From contig NZ_JBFEFH010000028.1 of the NCBI RefSeq assembly GCF_040717455.1, positions 1 through 64,000 on the forward strand: a stretch of DNA of 64,000 nt, read 5' to 3'. This DNA comes from Tautonia sp040717455 (GTDB lineage Bacteria > Planctomycetota > Planctomycetia > Isosphaerales > Isosphaeraceae). This document shows positions 1 to 8,825 of the stretch, in pieces (the stretch's first letter is position 1; each line of letters opens with the position of its first letter). The translations under genes and the position numbers were made by a program. The notes beneath the pieces were generated by a model, which was not told where the DNA came from, did no database searches, and was given only the letters and a program-made list of their open reading frames with translations.

Positions 1-318
1 CTTTTGTTCATGTGTCGATTCTGATGCGCTCGCCTCGATGCGGAATCGCGAGGCGTGGGCGTGTGCCGTTGTCGGACTTTGTTGGATCGAGCCTCCGTGT
101 CTCTGCCCGGCGATGGGGGGGCGTGATCGCCTGCGCGCAACCGGGATTCCCGAGAGGGGAGAGCCCTCCTGGCCAGGATGCGGTCGAGGGTGCTGCCTTG
201 CCGGGCGGGGGGATCGTGGTCATGATGCGACGTGCGAGCGGCGCCGAGGCCAACGCGAGCCGAGGCCTCGGGCCGAGTCCGATCGGTTCTGAACCTTTCC
301 CCAGACGCGAGGATTTCC
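1..318. other. gene-free left edge
   Basis: No reading frame here has a recognisable protein or a convincing ribosome-binding site. The open frames running through it translate to Arg/Pro/Gly-rich sequence typical of non-coding frames in GC-rich DNA. It probably holds the promoter and leader of the DUF1080 gene that starts at 319; no specific promoter motif could be identified. Confidence 0.5.
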
Positions 319-1005
319 ATGGCGACGTTGACGAACCTTCTGCACCGAGGCGCGGTCCTGGGTCTGCTGGCGGCGACGACGATGGCGGCGGCACCGAGGG
401 ATGAGGCGTCGCAGGACTTCACCACCCTCTTCGACGGCTCGGACGCCGATCATTGGATCAACAATTCCAATGGTGAGCCGATCGCGTCGAGCGTGGTGCA
501 GGAGGACGGCCTGAATCCCCATGGGGCTGGCGCGTATGTGGTCCTGTACAAGGAGCCGGTCAAGGACTTCGTGCTCGACTTCGAGTACAAGTTGTCGCCC
601 GGTTGCAATTCGGGCGTCTTCCTGCGGGTCGGCAATCCGAAGGACCCGGTGATGACGGGCCTGGAAGTGGCGATCGACGACACCGAGGGGACCGGCTTTC
701 ACGACTCGGGGGCCTTCTACGACCTGGTCCGGCCGGAGGCCAACGCCCAGAAGCCGGCCGGCGAGTGGAACCACATGACCATCACCGCCAGGGGGCCGAT
801 CGTCACCGTCGAATTGAATGGCGAGCGGGTCAGCACCATCGACCAGTCCCGGTTTGCGACGCCTGGCAAGCGGCCGGATGGCTCCGACCACAAGTTCCGG
901 GACGTCGCCGTCGCCGACCTGATCCAGGAAGGGTATTTCGGCTTCCAGGACCACGGCCAGGATTGCTGGTACAGGAATGTGCGGCTCAAGAAGCTCGACC
1001 AGTAA
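319..1005 (+). CDS. Secreted DUF1080 (3-keto-disaccharide hydrolase-like) protein
   Basis: A 228-residue protein with an N-terminal signal peptide (hydrophobic run at about residues 10-25 ending AAAP) followed by one DUF1080 domain. Family marks visible are FTTLFDGSDADHW near residue 34, CNSGVFLR near 95, GEWNHMTI near 150 and a closing GYFGFQDHG...WYRNVRLKKL. DUF1080 is a concanavalin-like beta-sandwich fold; some members hydrolyse 3-keto-glycosides and it is greatly expanded in planctomycetes. The frame stays open upstream to 232, but the ATG at 319 is the start that gives a proper signal peptide. A hairpin follows the stop. The substrate cannot be told from sequence. Confidence 0.9.
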   Translation: MATLTNLLHRGAVLGLLAATTMAAAPRDEASQDFTTLFDGSDADHWINNSNGEPIASSVVQEDGLNPHGAGAYVVLYKEPVKDFVLDFEYKLSPGCNSGVFLRVGNPKDPVMTGLEVAIDDTEGTGFHDSGAFYDLVRPEANAQKPAGEWNHMTITARGPIVTVELNGERVSTIDQSRFATPGKRPDGSDHKFRDVAVADLIQEGYFGFQDHGQDCWYRNVRLKKLDQ

Positions 1006-1058
1006 CGGCCAGGCGGGTCGGGTGCGAGGGGGGCAGGCTGCTCCTCCACTCCCGGCAA

Positions 1059-1104
1059 ATGGCCCGTCCCTCGTCGTGCTCCCGCACGCCAGGGGACGGG
1101 CCAT
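1059..1104. terminator. Bidirectional hairpin between convergent genes
   Basis: A perfect 12-bp inverted repeat (1059-1070 with 1093-1104) encloses a second small stem (1075-1079 with 1084-1088). It lies between the stop of the DUF1080 gene and the stop of the convergent Cys-rich gene. There is no T-tract, so it may work as a structured 3' end rather than a classical intrinsic terminator. Confidence 0.6.
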
Positions 1105-1139
1105 CGTGGTTTGGTGAGCAATCGGAGCAGGTGGCCGGG

Positions 1140-1460
1140 TCAGGCGGCGACCTTGCGGCATTCCTCGGCGCAGCGGCGGCAGGCCTCGGCGCAGCGTCGG
1201 CAATGGTCGGCCTGGTGCTTGGAGCACTCGGCGGCGCAGCGGTCGCAGGCGTCGGCGCAGGCCCGGCAGAGGGCGGCGGCCAGCTCCGAGCCGCGGCTCA
1301 TGAACCCGGAGCAGGTCCAGCACAGCTCGGCGCAGTCGCGGCAGGTGCGGACGCACTCGGCCATCTTCGCGTCGCCGATGCAGGCGTCTCCGCAGTGCTC
1401 GCACTCCTGGGCGCAGGCGACGCAGGCGTCAATGCAGCTCTTGTACTGTTCGTGGGCCAT
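1140..1460 (-). CDS. Four-helix-bundle copper-storage-like protein (Csp/DUF326 family)
   Basis: A 106-residue protein with 21 cysteines, arranged mostly as CxxC and CxxxC pairs that recur along predicted helices (for example CIDACVACAQECEHC near the N-terminus and CRRCAEACRRCAEEC at the C-terminus). This is the pattern of the Csp copper-storage proteins, four-helix bundles whose core cysteines bind many Cu(I) ions. No signal peptide is present, so it would be the cytosolic (Csp3-like) type. An AGGAG ribosome-binding site precedes the ATG. Its divergent neighbour is a YeeE/YedE-like membrane protein, but no copper ATPase or copper regulator is nearby. Copper binding is inferred from the family. 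Confidence 0.88.
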   Translation of the reverse strand: MAHEQYKSCIDACVACAQECEHCGDACIGDAKMAECVRTCRDCAELCWTCSGFMSRGSELAAALCRACADACDRCAAECSKHQADHCRRCAEACRRCAEECRKVAA

Positions 1461-1926
1461 GTCGTTCTCCTGGTGGGGGGCGTGGTCGTGGTGATCGAGG
1501 GGGCGGATTGCCCCGCTCGCGGTGCCGAACGGAGGCGGAAGTCATCGCCCGTTCCCCGAGGAGGGGATCTCCCCTCCGGGAAGGGCTGCGCGTGACCTTC
1601 GTCTCATGCCTGATTCGAAAAGGAATGAAGGATCAGCACGTTCCGTAGGTGCAAATGACGCGCCCGGGGATTGGGCCGCAAGGGGGGGAGTCGGGGCATC
1701 GGGCGAAGCCGATCGGGAGGGGACTCCGGACCGGCATCGCGGTTGCGGCGTGATCACCCTGCCGCGTCGGGGGAAGACGACGAGAGGGGAGGGACCTCGC
1801 AGGGGCGATCCCGGTCCCCGGTGTCGGGCCCGCTCCACGTCTCGGGATGGTCCCTTCCCGCGACGGATGCCCGTCGGAAGGGGAAGGGGCGGGCATTTCC
1901 CGCGAGAGAGGGGGGGAGCGACGATC
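1461..1926. other. Divergent intergenic region
   Basis: This stretch separates the minus-strand Cys-rich gene from the plus-strand YeeE/YedE-like gene and should hold both promoters. It contains short GC-rich palindromes, for example two 8-base arms with a 2-base loop at 1560-1577. The plus frame that remains open from 1522 gives low-complexity sequence before the real start at 1927. No operator could be assigned. Confidence 0.4.
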
Positions 1927-2409
1927 ATGACCAACCCTCTGGTTCGAAGGGCCTGGCCACCCTTCATGGTGGGGGTGGCCATCGGGGTGCTCTGGTGGTT
2001 CGCCTTCGCAACCGCCGACGAGGCGATCGGCATTATTCGCGGCGGCCTTCGGGGGCGGGACGTTGATATGGCCGTGCTGGGCTACTGCCCCGGCACCGGG
2101 GTGGCCGCCTGCGGAGAGGGCCGGCGCGATGCCATGGTCGGCGTGCTGGGCATGCTGTTCGGGGCCGGCGTGTTCGTGGCGGTCGCTCCGGCGCTCGGGC
2201 CTCTGATCGAGGGGTTCGGGGATCGGGGAGAGGTTACGATTCCGGGGCTCCTGGGGATCTCGCCGTGGGCAGGCGTGGGCGTCCTGGTCCTGCTGGGGGG
2301 CACTGGCCTCGTCGTGCGTCGTCGCCTGGAGGGGAAGCGGCGCGAGGGAGGACTCGTGGCGCGGAAGGAACAGGTCGTCTCGGCCCGCGGAGGAACCTCT
2401 CGCCCGTGA
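1927..2409 (+). CDS. Half-size YeeE/YedE-type (DUF6691-like) membrane protein
   Basis: A 160-residue membrane protein with hydrophobic segments at about residues 10-30, 70-95 and 110-135. The signature LGYCPGTGVAACGEGRRDA near residue 50 is the conserved Cys-containing half-repeat of the YeeE/YedE family, whose best-studied member takes up thiosulfate. Full-length YeeE proteins carry two such repeats; this one has a single repeat, as in the two-gene versions of the family, yet no partner gene is adjacent. The start at 1927 was chosen because the upstream frame is Arg/Gly/Pro-rich and because GGGGGGAG lies just before it. The C-terminus is basic. The transported sulfur compound is unknown. Confidence 0.72.
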   Translation: MTNPLVRRAWPPFMVGVAIGVLWWFAFATADEAIGIIRGGLRGRDVDMAVLGYCPGTGVAACGEGRRDAMVGVLGMLFGAGVFVAVAPALGPLIEGFGDRGEVTIPGLLGISPWAGVGVLVLLGGTGLVVRRRLEGKRREGGLVARKEQVVSARGGTSRP

Positions 2410-2810
2410 TCGGGTCGAGCAAGAAAAAAAAGTGCATCCGTGTCATGAGGGTTGCCTCACGATTGGATTGAAGACCCGGCGTGGATCGCCTACGATTTCA
2501 AGTCAAGGCGGGTGCTATTGAATGGGGCCCGCGGCGCCGGGCGTTTCGATCCGCAGGAGGATCGGCCGGCTTCTCCACCCGGGCCGGCCGGGCGGCCGCG
2601 GGGGGAGTCGGCAGGAGCCGCCCGGCAGTCGAGTCGGCAGATGTCCTGGAAGCCGTTCGCAGAGGCGAGGGGGCGAGGGTCGAGATCGGCCTTCGGGCAT
2701 CAAAGGGGGGGGCGAGGGTCGAAATGGCTCAATCGAGCGAGGATGCCCCGTCCTATGCTTCGGGGGAGGGCGGGCCCGAGGGGATGGCGGCTTGACGGTG
2801 CGGGACAGAG
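2410..2810. other. Intergenic region upstream of the MoxR cluster
   Basis: No gene is supported here. Overlapping open frames on both strands are Arg/Gly/Pro-rich and look like GC shadows. A short A-rich run occurs at 2423-2430. The promoter of the five-gene cluster that begins at 2811 is expected here, but no clear promoter box was recognised. Confidence 0.4.
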
Positions 2811-3554
2811 ATGAGCAGAGACGCGGCGAGGATGAATGAACCGATGGCGTCGCTGGCCGGGTTTCTCGATCGGCTCAAGGGCGAGGGGCGCGTGGTCTTC
2901 CGGGACGCCCCCCGGGCGGGCGGCTCGGCGGCGGATCGGGCCGAGGCGTCGGCGCGTCTCAGGATGATGTTCGAGGATGCGTTGATGGGAATGGCCGGGC
3001 CTCCGCTCAGGTTCGACGAGCGGTCGGCCCTGGACGCGGCCGCGTGGGCCGAACGGGCCTGCTGGTTCCTGGTCAGCCGGGGGGAACCGGCCGAGGTGGT
3101 CGATCGTGCCTTGAGGTTCCCGCCCCCGCCGCGATCGGCGAGTGAGCACCTGTCGGCGGACCTGACGTTTCGCTACCTGCCGGCGGTGCATCGCCGGGCC
3201 CGGGCGATCGACCCCGGCGACTTGCTGTCGAGCCGGCTGGCCGAGGCCCTGCGCCGATGGCCGCTCTCGGGGGTCCTGGCCGACCTGGAACGCGGGCCGA
3301 CCTCGCCGATCGACTTCGACGGCCACGACGGGCTCCTGCTCCTGTTCGCCGAGCGATGGGCCACGCATCCGAAGGCGAATTGGGCCCCCTCGACCCCCTC
3401 GGGGCGCGATTGGCTGGAGATGGTGCTCGACGCGACCGGGTCGGCCCGCCCATACTTCCTGCTGGAGGACGACGCAAGCCGGGCAGGAGCGGCCTCCGGC
3501 CCCGGACCTGGACCCGAAGCTCGCCCCTCGCCAGGCCCCCGGGGATCATGGTGA
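2811..3554 (+). CDS. First protein of MoxR-vWA-propeller cluster, uncharacterised
   Basis: A 247-residue soluble protein that I do not recognise as an enzyme. It is largely helical in character, with repeated aromatic positions (AAAWAERACWFLVSRG near residue 75; LLLLFAERWATHPKANW near 170). The last 30 residues are Gly/Pro-rich and look disordered. There is no signal peptide or membrane segment. It lies 180 bp upstream of a MoxR ATPase on the same strand and heads a compact cluster, so it is probably one of the accessory (bpX-type) components of a MoxR-vWA-beta-propeller ternary system. An in-frame ATG at 2832 is an alternative start. The role is inferred from context only. Confidence 0.6.
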   Translation: MSRDAARMNEPMASLAGFLDRLKGEGRVVFRDAPRAGGSAADRAEASARLRMMFEDALMGMAGPPLRFDERSALDAAAWAERACWFLVSRGEPAEVVDRALRFPPPPRSASEHLSADLTFRYLPAVHRRARAIDPGDLLSSRLAEALRRWPLSGVLADLERGPTSPIDFDGHDGLLLLFAERWATHPKANWAPSTPSGRDWLEMVLDATGSARPYFLLEDDASRAGAASGPGPGPEARPSPGPRGSW

Positions 3555-3734
3555 TCGGCCGTCGGGGCCGTCGACGGCGGGGCGAGGCGATCCCGAGCGG
3601 CGACAGGACGGTTCTCCTGGAAGCCCCCGGCCCGTCGCGCGGCGGATCGACGCAACAGTGAGCGACCCCGCCCCCCTTTTTTTTGTGAGGCTTCTGGCGA
3701 TTGATGCGGATGCGACCGATCGGAGGATGCCCCC

Positions 3735-4898
3735 TTGGCCGAGCTTGACCCCCACGCCTCGATCGTCGTCGATCGCCTGAGGCGCGACGTGATCGACCCG
3801 CTCAAGCGGCGGTTCGTCGGCCGGGACGAGGTGGTGGACCTCATCGCCCTGGCGGTCGTCTCGGGAGAGCACCTGTTCCTGCTCGGCCCGCCGGGGACCG
3901 CCAAGTCGGCCGTGATCCGCGGGTTCGCCGAGCGGGTGCAGGGGCGTTATTTCGAGTACCTGCTGACGCGATTCAGCGAGCCGAACGAGCTGTTCGGCCC
4001 GATCGACCTGGCCCGATTGCGCGAGGGGACCGTGGCGACGGTGACGGCCGGGATGCTGCCCGAGGCCGAGTTCGCGTTCCTCGACGAGCTGTTCAACGCC
4101 AATAGCGCCATCCTGAACAACCTGCTCACGGTCCTCAACGAGCGGCGGTTCCGACGCGGGGCCGAGGTGCACCGGCTCCCCTTGCTCTCGCTGTTCACGG
4201 CCTCGAACCACCTGGCCGAGGACGAGGCGCTCAACGCCCTGTTCGACCGGTTCCTGATCCGCTGCCATGTGGACCACCTGCCCCGGGAGGCGATGCCGCG
4301 GTTGCTGTCGGCCGGCTGGGAATTGGAGCGGGCCGAGGGGTCGGCGGCGGGGGTCTCGGCGGGGGACCTGAGGGCCCTGTCCCGCCGGATCTTCGAGGTC
4401 GACCTGTCGGGGGTGTCGGCCTCGTATGCGGACCTCGTCTGGAAGATCCGGGATCTGGGCCTGGCGCTGTCCGACCGCCGGGCGGTGAAGGTGCTGAAGC
4501 TGGTCGCGGCATCGAGCCTGCTCAGCGGCCGGAGCAGGGCGACCGCCTCGGATCTCTGGGTCCTGCGGTATGTTTGGGACCGCGAGGAGCAGATCGACCC
4601 GCTGCGGTCGCTCGTCGGCTCGGTGCTGGAGAAGGCGGCCGAGGAGGGGCCCGAGGCGGCCCGGCACCCCCTGGCCGAGCCCCCCGATCGGGTCGACGGG
4701 GAGGACCTGGCCCGCCAGCTCGACGCGGTGGCCCGTCAGCTCGACGAGGCGAAGGAACGCCCCCTGGCCTTGCTCGCCGCCGCGAGGCTCCGCGACCGCC
4801 TGGCCGAGCTGGGGGACCGGGCGAGCTGGGTGGTCGACGACGAGGCCCGGCGTCATCTGATCGACCGGGCGGCGGCGCTGCTCGATCGCCTGGGGTGA
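3735..4898 (+). CDS. MoxR/RavA-family AAA+ ATPase
   Basis: A 387-residue AAA+ ATPase. Walker A is GPPGTAKS at residues 51-58. Walker B is AFLDE at 114-118, followed by LFNANSAILNNLL, the run typical of RavA-type MoxR proteins. SEPNELFGP lies near 81-89, and a helical lid domain follows to the end. MoxR ATPases act as chaperone-like remodelling motors that work with vWA-domain partners. The best start is TTG 3735, because CGGAGGA lies 7 bases upstream and the nearby ATG at 3727 is out of frame. It sits in a co-directional cluster with a vWA-like/propeller protein and would be its motor. Confidence 0.92.
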   Translation: MAELDPHASIVVDRLRRDVIDPLKRRFVGRDEVVDLIALAVVSGEHLFLLGPPGTAKSAVIRGFAERVQGRYFEYLLTRFSEPNELFGPIDLARLREGTVATVTAGMLPEAEFAFLDELFNANSAILNNLLTVLNERRFRRGAEVHRLPLLSLFTASNHLAEDEALNALFDRFLIRCHVDHLPREAMPRLLSAGWELERAEGSAAGVSAGDLRALSRRIFEVDLSGVSASYADLVWKIRDLGLALSDRRAVKVLKLVAASSLLSGRSRATASDLWVLRYVWDREEQIDPLRSLVGSVLEKAAEEGPEAARHPLAEPPDRVDGEDLARQLDAVARQLDEAKERPLALLAAARLRDRLAELGDRASWVVDDEARRHLIDRAAALLDRLG

Positions 4899-4924
4899 TC
4901 CCTGCTCGATCGTTGGGGGAGGGG

Positions 4925-5854
4925 ATGCCCGTCCGACTCGGTTTCCAGGATCGAAGGATTCCGCCCGATGGCCTCGCACCGGAACGGCCCATGAACCGCC
5001 CCGCCGCCCGCTCGCCGATCGCGTCGATCCCGCTGGAAGGGGTTCGGGTGGCCCGGATCGGGCGACCGGACCTGGCGGCCCTGGCGGCGTTGCGCGGCCG
5101 GCCGGGGGTGAGGGTGCAGGTGCAGGGCGAATCGGGGGGGGAAGGAGGTCCGGGCCTGGCCTGGGTGGCCTGGGAGCCCGCGGCCCCCGGGGCTCGCGAC
5201 CCGGTGGTCGAGGCGTTGCTGCCGGTCCCGGGGGTCGTCTTCTTCCGGAAAGGGGGAGGGGGGCTTTGGTCTCGGGTCGGTCGTCGCCTGCCGGAGTTTG
5301 CAGAGGGGCCTCCGGAAGGGATCGATCGCCCGGACTGGGGCTGGCCCCTCGATCGGGCCTTGGTGCCGGAGGCGATCCGGGGGAGGCGGGCCGGGACCGT
5401 CGTCGAGCCGATCCGGCTTCGCCTGGTCCGGGACGCGGCCGAGCGGAGGGCGACGGCCGTTTTGGTGGCGATCGAGGGGCTTTTGCCGTGGGTCGAGCGG
5501 GCGCCGACGGCCCGGTTGCAGGGGCTCCGGGGGAGCCGGGCGGGGGATCGGGTGCTTCTGATCGGCGACCGCCTGCCGCCGGTCGTCGGCCTGGGCCGGT
5601 TCTGGGGAGACCGGGTGCTGCGGCCGGTCGGGTTCCGCCTCGACCCGGATTTGTCCGAGCCGATGCTGGCCGAGGCGGTCGGCCTCCGGGGGGCGGATCT
5701 GGCTTTGTTCGATCGGGAAGGGAGGGTCGAGGTCATCCCGGATCGTTGCCTGTCGGTCGTCTCCAGGGCGTCGGTCCGGGGGATGGCCGGCATCGACCGG
5801 CGGGCGACCGGCCCGGGGTCCGGGGGAGGGGGCAACCCGGGGGCCTTGCCATGA
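4925..5854 (+). CDS. Accessory protein of MoxR-vWA-propeller cluster
   Basis: A 309-residue protein with no recognised enzymatic motif. It is rich in beta-type segments alternating with Gly/Pro turns (VRVARIGRPDLAALAALRG near residue 40; RLRLVRDAAERRATAVLVAIEG near 165; a RVLLIGDRLPPVVGLGRFWGD run near 210) and has a Gly-rich tail. ATG 4925, just after a GGGGGAGGGG run, is preferred; ATG 4991 is possible. Its stop overlaps the start of the next gene as ATGA (5851-5854), so the two are translationally coupled. By position it corresponds to one of the bpX-type accessory proteins of MoxR-vWA-beta-propeller systems, but the subtype could not be fixed. Confidence 0.65.
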   Translation: MPVRLGFQDRRIPPDGLAPERPMNRPAARSPIASIPLEGVRVARIGRPDLAALAALRGRPGVRVQVQGESGGEGGPGLAWVAWEPAAPGARDPVVEALLPVPGVVFFRKGGGGLWSRVGRRLPEFAEGPPEGIDRPDWGWPLDRALVPEAIRGRRAGTVVEPIRLRLVRDAAERRATAVLVAIEGLLPWVERAPTARLQGLRGSRAGDRVLLIGDRLPPVVGLGRFWGDRVLRPVGFRLDPDLSEPMLAEAVGLRGADLALFDREGRVEVIPDRCLSVVSRASVRGMAGIDRRATGPGSGGGGNPGALP

Positions 5855-8790
5855 TCTCGGCCGACGCCTACCTGCACCTCCCCGAATCGTACGCGAGATG
5901 GCTCGGCGGCCTGCGGTGGTCGGTCGCGGGAGAGGCTTTGGAATTCCCGGACGGCAAGACGTTCGTCTTCAGCCGGGAGCTCTCGCTCTTCCTCGACGGG
6001 TTCGCCGACGGCCGGGACCCGGTCCACTTCGCCCACGTGCTGCACCTGATGCACCTGCTGCTCCGGGGCCCCCTGACCCTCGGCGAGGCCGACGCCTTCC
6101 CGATGGACCTGCCCGGGGCCTTCAGCGTGCTCGGCCGCCCGCACCGCAACGCCGGGGCCTTCTGCGCGATGCTCTGCGAGGGGGTCCCCCCGCTGCCCGA
6201 CCCGCCCGAGATCGAGGCCGTTTGCCTGACCCTGACCGCCGGGGCCGTGGTCGAGAGCCAGGGCGATCCGGCCGCGATCCCCGACGATCGGGCCGTCGAG
6301 ATCGGGTTCGGCGGCACGACCGGGGCCCATCTCCGGGGCAGGGCAGGGGGAGGGGGGCCGGCCCTCGGCCTGGACGACCCGCCGATGACCCCGGCCGAGT
6401 TCGAGCGCCGGGTGCTCGATCGCCTGATCCGCCAGCGCCCGGAGGCGATCCGGCACTGGTTGCGCGTCGGCCGGGGCCCGGAGCCGGCCGCCGACGCGCT
6501 GGCCGATCGGGTCGAGCAGGAACGCCCCCGGACGTACCGATCGGCGCTCGAACCCCTGCTGGAGCGGCCGAGGCTCTCGGCGTCGGCGTTGCTGATCGAC
6601 CGCCTGGTCGGGGCCCTGGCGTTGCCCCCTCGCCGCCGGTCGCCCGAGACCGTGCCGACCGGCGGCTATGCCGACCTGGCCAACCGGGGGGCCCCCGAGC
6701 GCCTCCTGCTCAGCCAGCTGGCGATCGACGCCGAGGAGTTCGTCCGCCGCTTCGCCGATCGCGAGCTGCTCTTCTACCAGCGCGAGGAGCCGCACGCCGA
6801 GGAGTCGGAGACCCTGGTCGTGCTGCTCGACCAGGGGGTGCGGACCTGGGGAGGGGTCCGGACGGTCCTGGCCGCGGCGGTGGTGGCGCTGGCCGGCCTG
6901 GCCGACCGCCGGGGGAGGCGGCTGCTGCTGGGCGTCTCCAGCGACCCCGATCGGCGGATCGACCCGACCCGATCCGACCCGGACACCCTGGCCGCCCTGC
7001 TCGAGGCGAGCGACCTGTCGCCCCATCCCGGCCCCTTGCTCCGCTCGGCCGTCGGCGAGGGGGGGCGCCCGAGGCGGGACCTGGTGCTCCTGACCCATCC
7101 GAGGGGGCTGGACGAGCCGGAGGTCGAGGCCGCCGCCCGGGGGGTCGGCGAGGGGGACCGGCTGTTCGCCGTGCTCGTGGACGACCGGCGCGAGGTGCAA
7201 CTGGCCGAGGTCCGCCGCGGACGCCCGGTCGTCCTCTCGCGGTCCCGGGCCGAGCCGGTCGACGGGCCCTCGCCGCCCGGGCCCGCCCCGGGTCGTCGCA
7301 GGCCGAGGGCCACGCCGCCCGGCTCCTGGATCGGCGACGTGGAGCCGATCGGCTTCCCGTTCCGGCTCTCGCCGGCCGCCCCGGCCGCCCCGACGGGCTC
7401 CGGGCCGCCCTGCGCCTTCGACGCCTCGGGCGAGTGGTTCGCGGCGATCGGCCCGCTGGGCGTGCCGCATCTCTGGCGGCTCAACGAGCCGTTGCATGAG
7501 CCCCTGCCCCGCGGGTTCGCGGGGGGGGAGGTCGTGCGGGAGGCCGACGCGATGCTCGGCGTGGCCGGCGGGTTCGTCGTCCTCGGCCGGGTCGGCGAGC
7601 AGGGGCGGCCGGCGGCCGTGCATTACGACCTGGTGGCCCGGCGGGTCCGGGTGTTCGTCAAATACCTCTCGGGCGAGCGCGACTGGCTCTGGTTCTACCT
7701 GAGAGAGTCGCACGCCCTGATCGCCCGGGGGGCATCCGAGAGCTGGTATCTCGACCTGAGGACCGGGGGCCGGTTCTCGTCGCAGGACCGGGGCGCCTCG
7801 GAGGTCGTCGCCCGTGACCTGGGGCGGGTCGAGGATCTGCCCGTCGCCCCCCCCCGCCTGGTCGTGCTGCACGACGACGACACCAGCCCCGCGATCGGCC
7901 CCTCGGTCCGCCTGCGGCGAGAGACCGGGACGATCGCGGTCGAGGGCATGTCGCCCCCCTGGCGACGCTTCCGCCCGGTCTCCGACGGCCGGCCGCTCCT
8001 GCAGCATCACCACCTGGAGCGTGCCCTCTGCCGCGGCCAGACCCTGGCGATCTACGCCCGGGGGGGCCGCTCGGACGAGGGCCGCTGGTGGATCTTCCGG
8101 AAGTTCGGGGCGGAGCTGGTCCCGATCGTCCCGGAGGCGCAGATGCCCCGCGAGCCGGCGGGCCTGGCCCTCTCCCTGGACGGAACGATGGCCGCCTTAC
8201 GCTTCGAGGATCTCTCTTACGCGGTTTACGTCCTGGAGTCCACCCCCGTCTTGCTCCTGCAGACCCCCGGCCGGCCCCCCTCGGCCCGGAAACCGGCGTC
8301 GCTGCTCAAGTACGGGGCCCGGTTGATGCTGCACCTGGGGGGAGACTGGATGCTGCTCCGGGACGATCCGCATGCGGCCCTGATCTGGTGGGGGGGGCCC
8401 CGGCTCGGGATGCGGTTCGCCAGGGGGGACGAGGAGAGCGTGAGGCGAGACCTGTTCCGGGCCGGCGGGCCGGCCTCGCCGAGGCTCTCCAGGGGCGCCA
8501 TGGGGCATCTCCCGGCGTGGGCCCGGTACGACATGGGCCGATTCAGGGCGTCGGCCAGGGGGGGCGGCCTCGAGGCGGTCGTCGACGCCTTCGGCCAGGT
8601 CGCCCTGGCCGATCCCGGGGGCACCCTGATCGCCCTGCTCGCCTTCGATCGCGGGTCCTTCGCCGCCTGGATGCCCAACGGGGATCGATTCGGCTCCGTC
8701 CGCCTGACCGGGACGGCCCCGACCCCCGGCGCCGAGGATCGCCTGGCCTCGGCCCTCCGACGGGCCGCCCAATCCGGCCCGACTCCCTGA
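5851..8790 (+). CDS. vWA-like plus beta-propeller protein of the ternary system
   Basis: A 979-residue protein. The N-terminal third is helical (LSLFLDGFADGRDPVHFAHVLHLMHLLLRG region, residues about 40-70). A von Willebrand A-like fold follows at about residues 318-460: a hydrophobic strand ending LVVLLDQGVR (Asp at about 327), a helix, RRLLLGVSS, and a later strand DLVLLTHPRG. The expected MIDAS pattern DxSxS reads DQGVR, and the later T/D positions are also changed, so metal binding is probably lost. The C-terminal half (about 490-979) has repeated FDASGEWFAAIGP- and SLDGTMAALRF-like blades of a beta-propeller. It overlaps the upstream gene by 4 bases. It is probably the adaptor that the MoxR ATPase acts on. 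Confidence 0.75.
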   Translation: MISADAYLHLPESYARWLGGLRWSVAGEALEFPDGKTFVFSRELSLFLDGFADGRDPVHFAHVLHLMHLLLRGPLTLGEADAFPMDLPGAFSVLGRPHRNAGAFCAMLCEGVPPLPDPPEIEAVCLTLTAGAVVESQGDPAAIPDDRAVEIGFGGTTGAHLRGRAGGGGPALGLDDPPMTPAEFERRVLDRLIRQRPEAIRHWLRVGRGPEPAADALADRVEQERPRTYRSALEPLLERPRLSASALLIDRLVGALALPPRRRSPETVPTGGYADLANRGAPERLLLSQLAIDAEEFVRRFADRELLFYQREEPHAEESETLVVLLDQGVRTWGGVRTVLAAAVVALAGLADRRGRRLLLGVSSDPDRRIDPTRSDPDTLAALLEASDLSPHPGPLLRSAVGEGGRPRRDLVLLTHPRGLDEPEVEAAARGVGEGDRLFAVLVDDRREVQLAEVRRGRPVVLSRSRAEPVDGPSPPGPAPGRRRPRATPPGSWIGDVEPIGFPFRLSPAAPAAPTGSGPPCAFDASGEWFAAIGPLGVPHLWRLNEPLHEPLPRGFAGGEVVREADAMLGVAGGFVVLGRVGEQGRPAAVHYDLVARRVRVFVKYLSGERDWLWFYLRESHALIARGASESWYLDLRTGGRFSSQDRGASEVVARDLGRVEDLPVAPPRLVVLHDDDTSPAIGPSVRLRRETGTIAVEGMSPPWRRFRPVSDGRPLLQHHHLERALCRGQTLAIYARGGRSDEGRWWIFRKFGAELVPIVPEAQMPREPAGLALSLDGTMAALRFEDLSYAVYVLESTPVLLLQTPGRPPSARKPASLLKYGARLMLHLGGDWMLLRDDPHAALIWWGGPRLGMRFARGDEESVRRDLFRAGGPASPRLSRGAMGHLPAWARYDMGRFRASARGGGLEAVVDAFGQVALADPGGTLIALLAFDRGSFAAWMPNGDRFGSVRLTGTAPTPGAEDRLASALRRAAQSGPTP

Positions 8791-8801
8791 ACCCTCACGT
8801 G

Positions 8802-8821
8802 GCGAGCGAGCGAGCGAGCGA
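8802..8821 (+). repeat. Tetranucleotide tandem repeat (GCGA)x5
   Basis: Five exact copies of GCGA lie in the 35-bp gap between the stop of the vWA/propeller gene and the start of the last cluster gene, ending 4 bases before its ATG. The repeat covers the place where a ribosome-binding site would be, so changes in copy number could alter translation of the downstream gene. That effect is only a possibility. Confidence 0.85.
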
Positions 8822-8825
8822 CCCG

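Noticed and set aside
4522..8013. 1163-residue minus-strand frame opposite the MoxR cluster
   Set aside because: Arg/Gly/Pro-rich, no family resemblance and no ribosome-binding site; it is a GC shadow of the plus-strand cluster.
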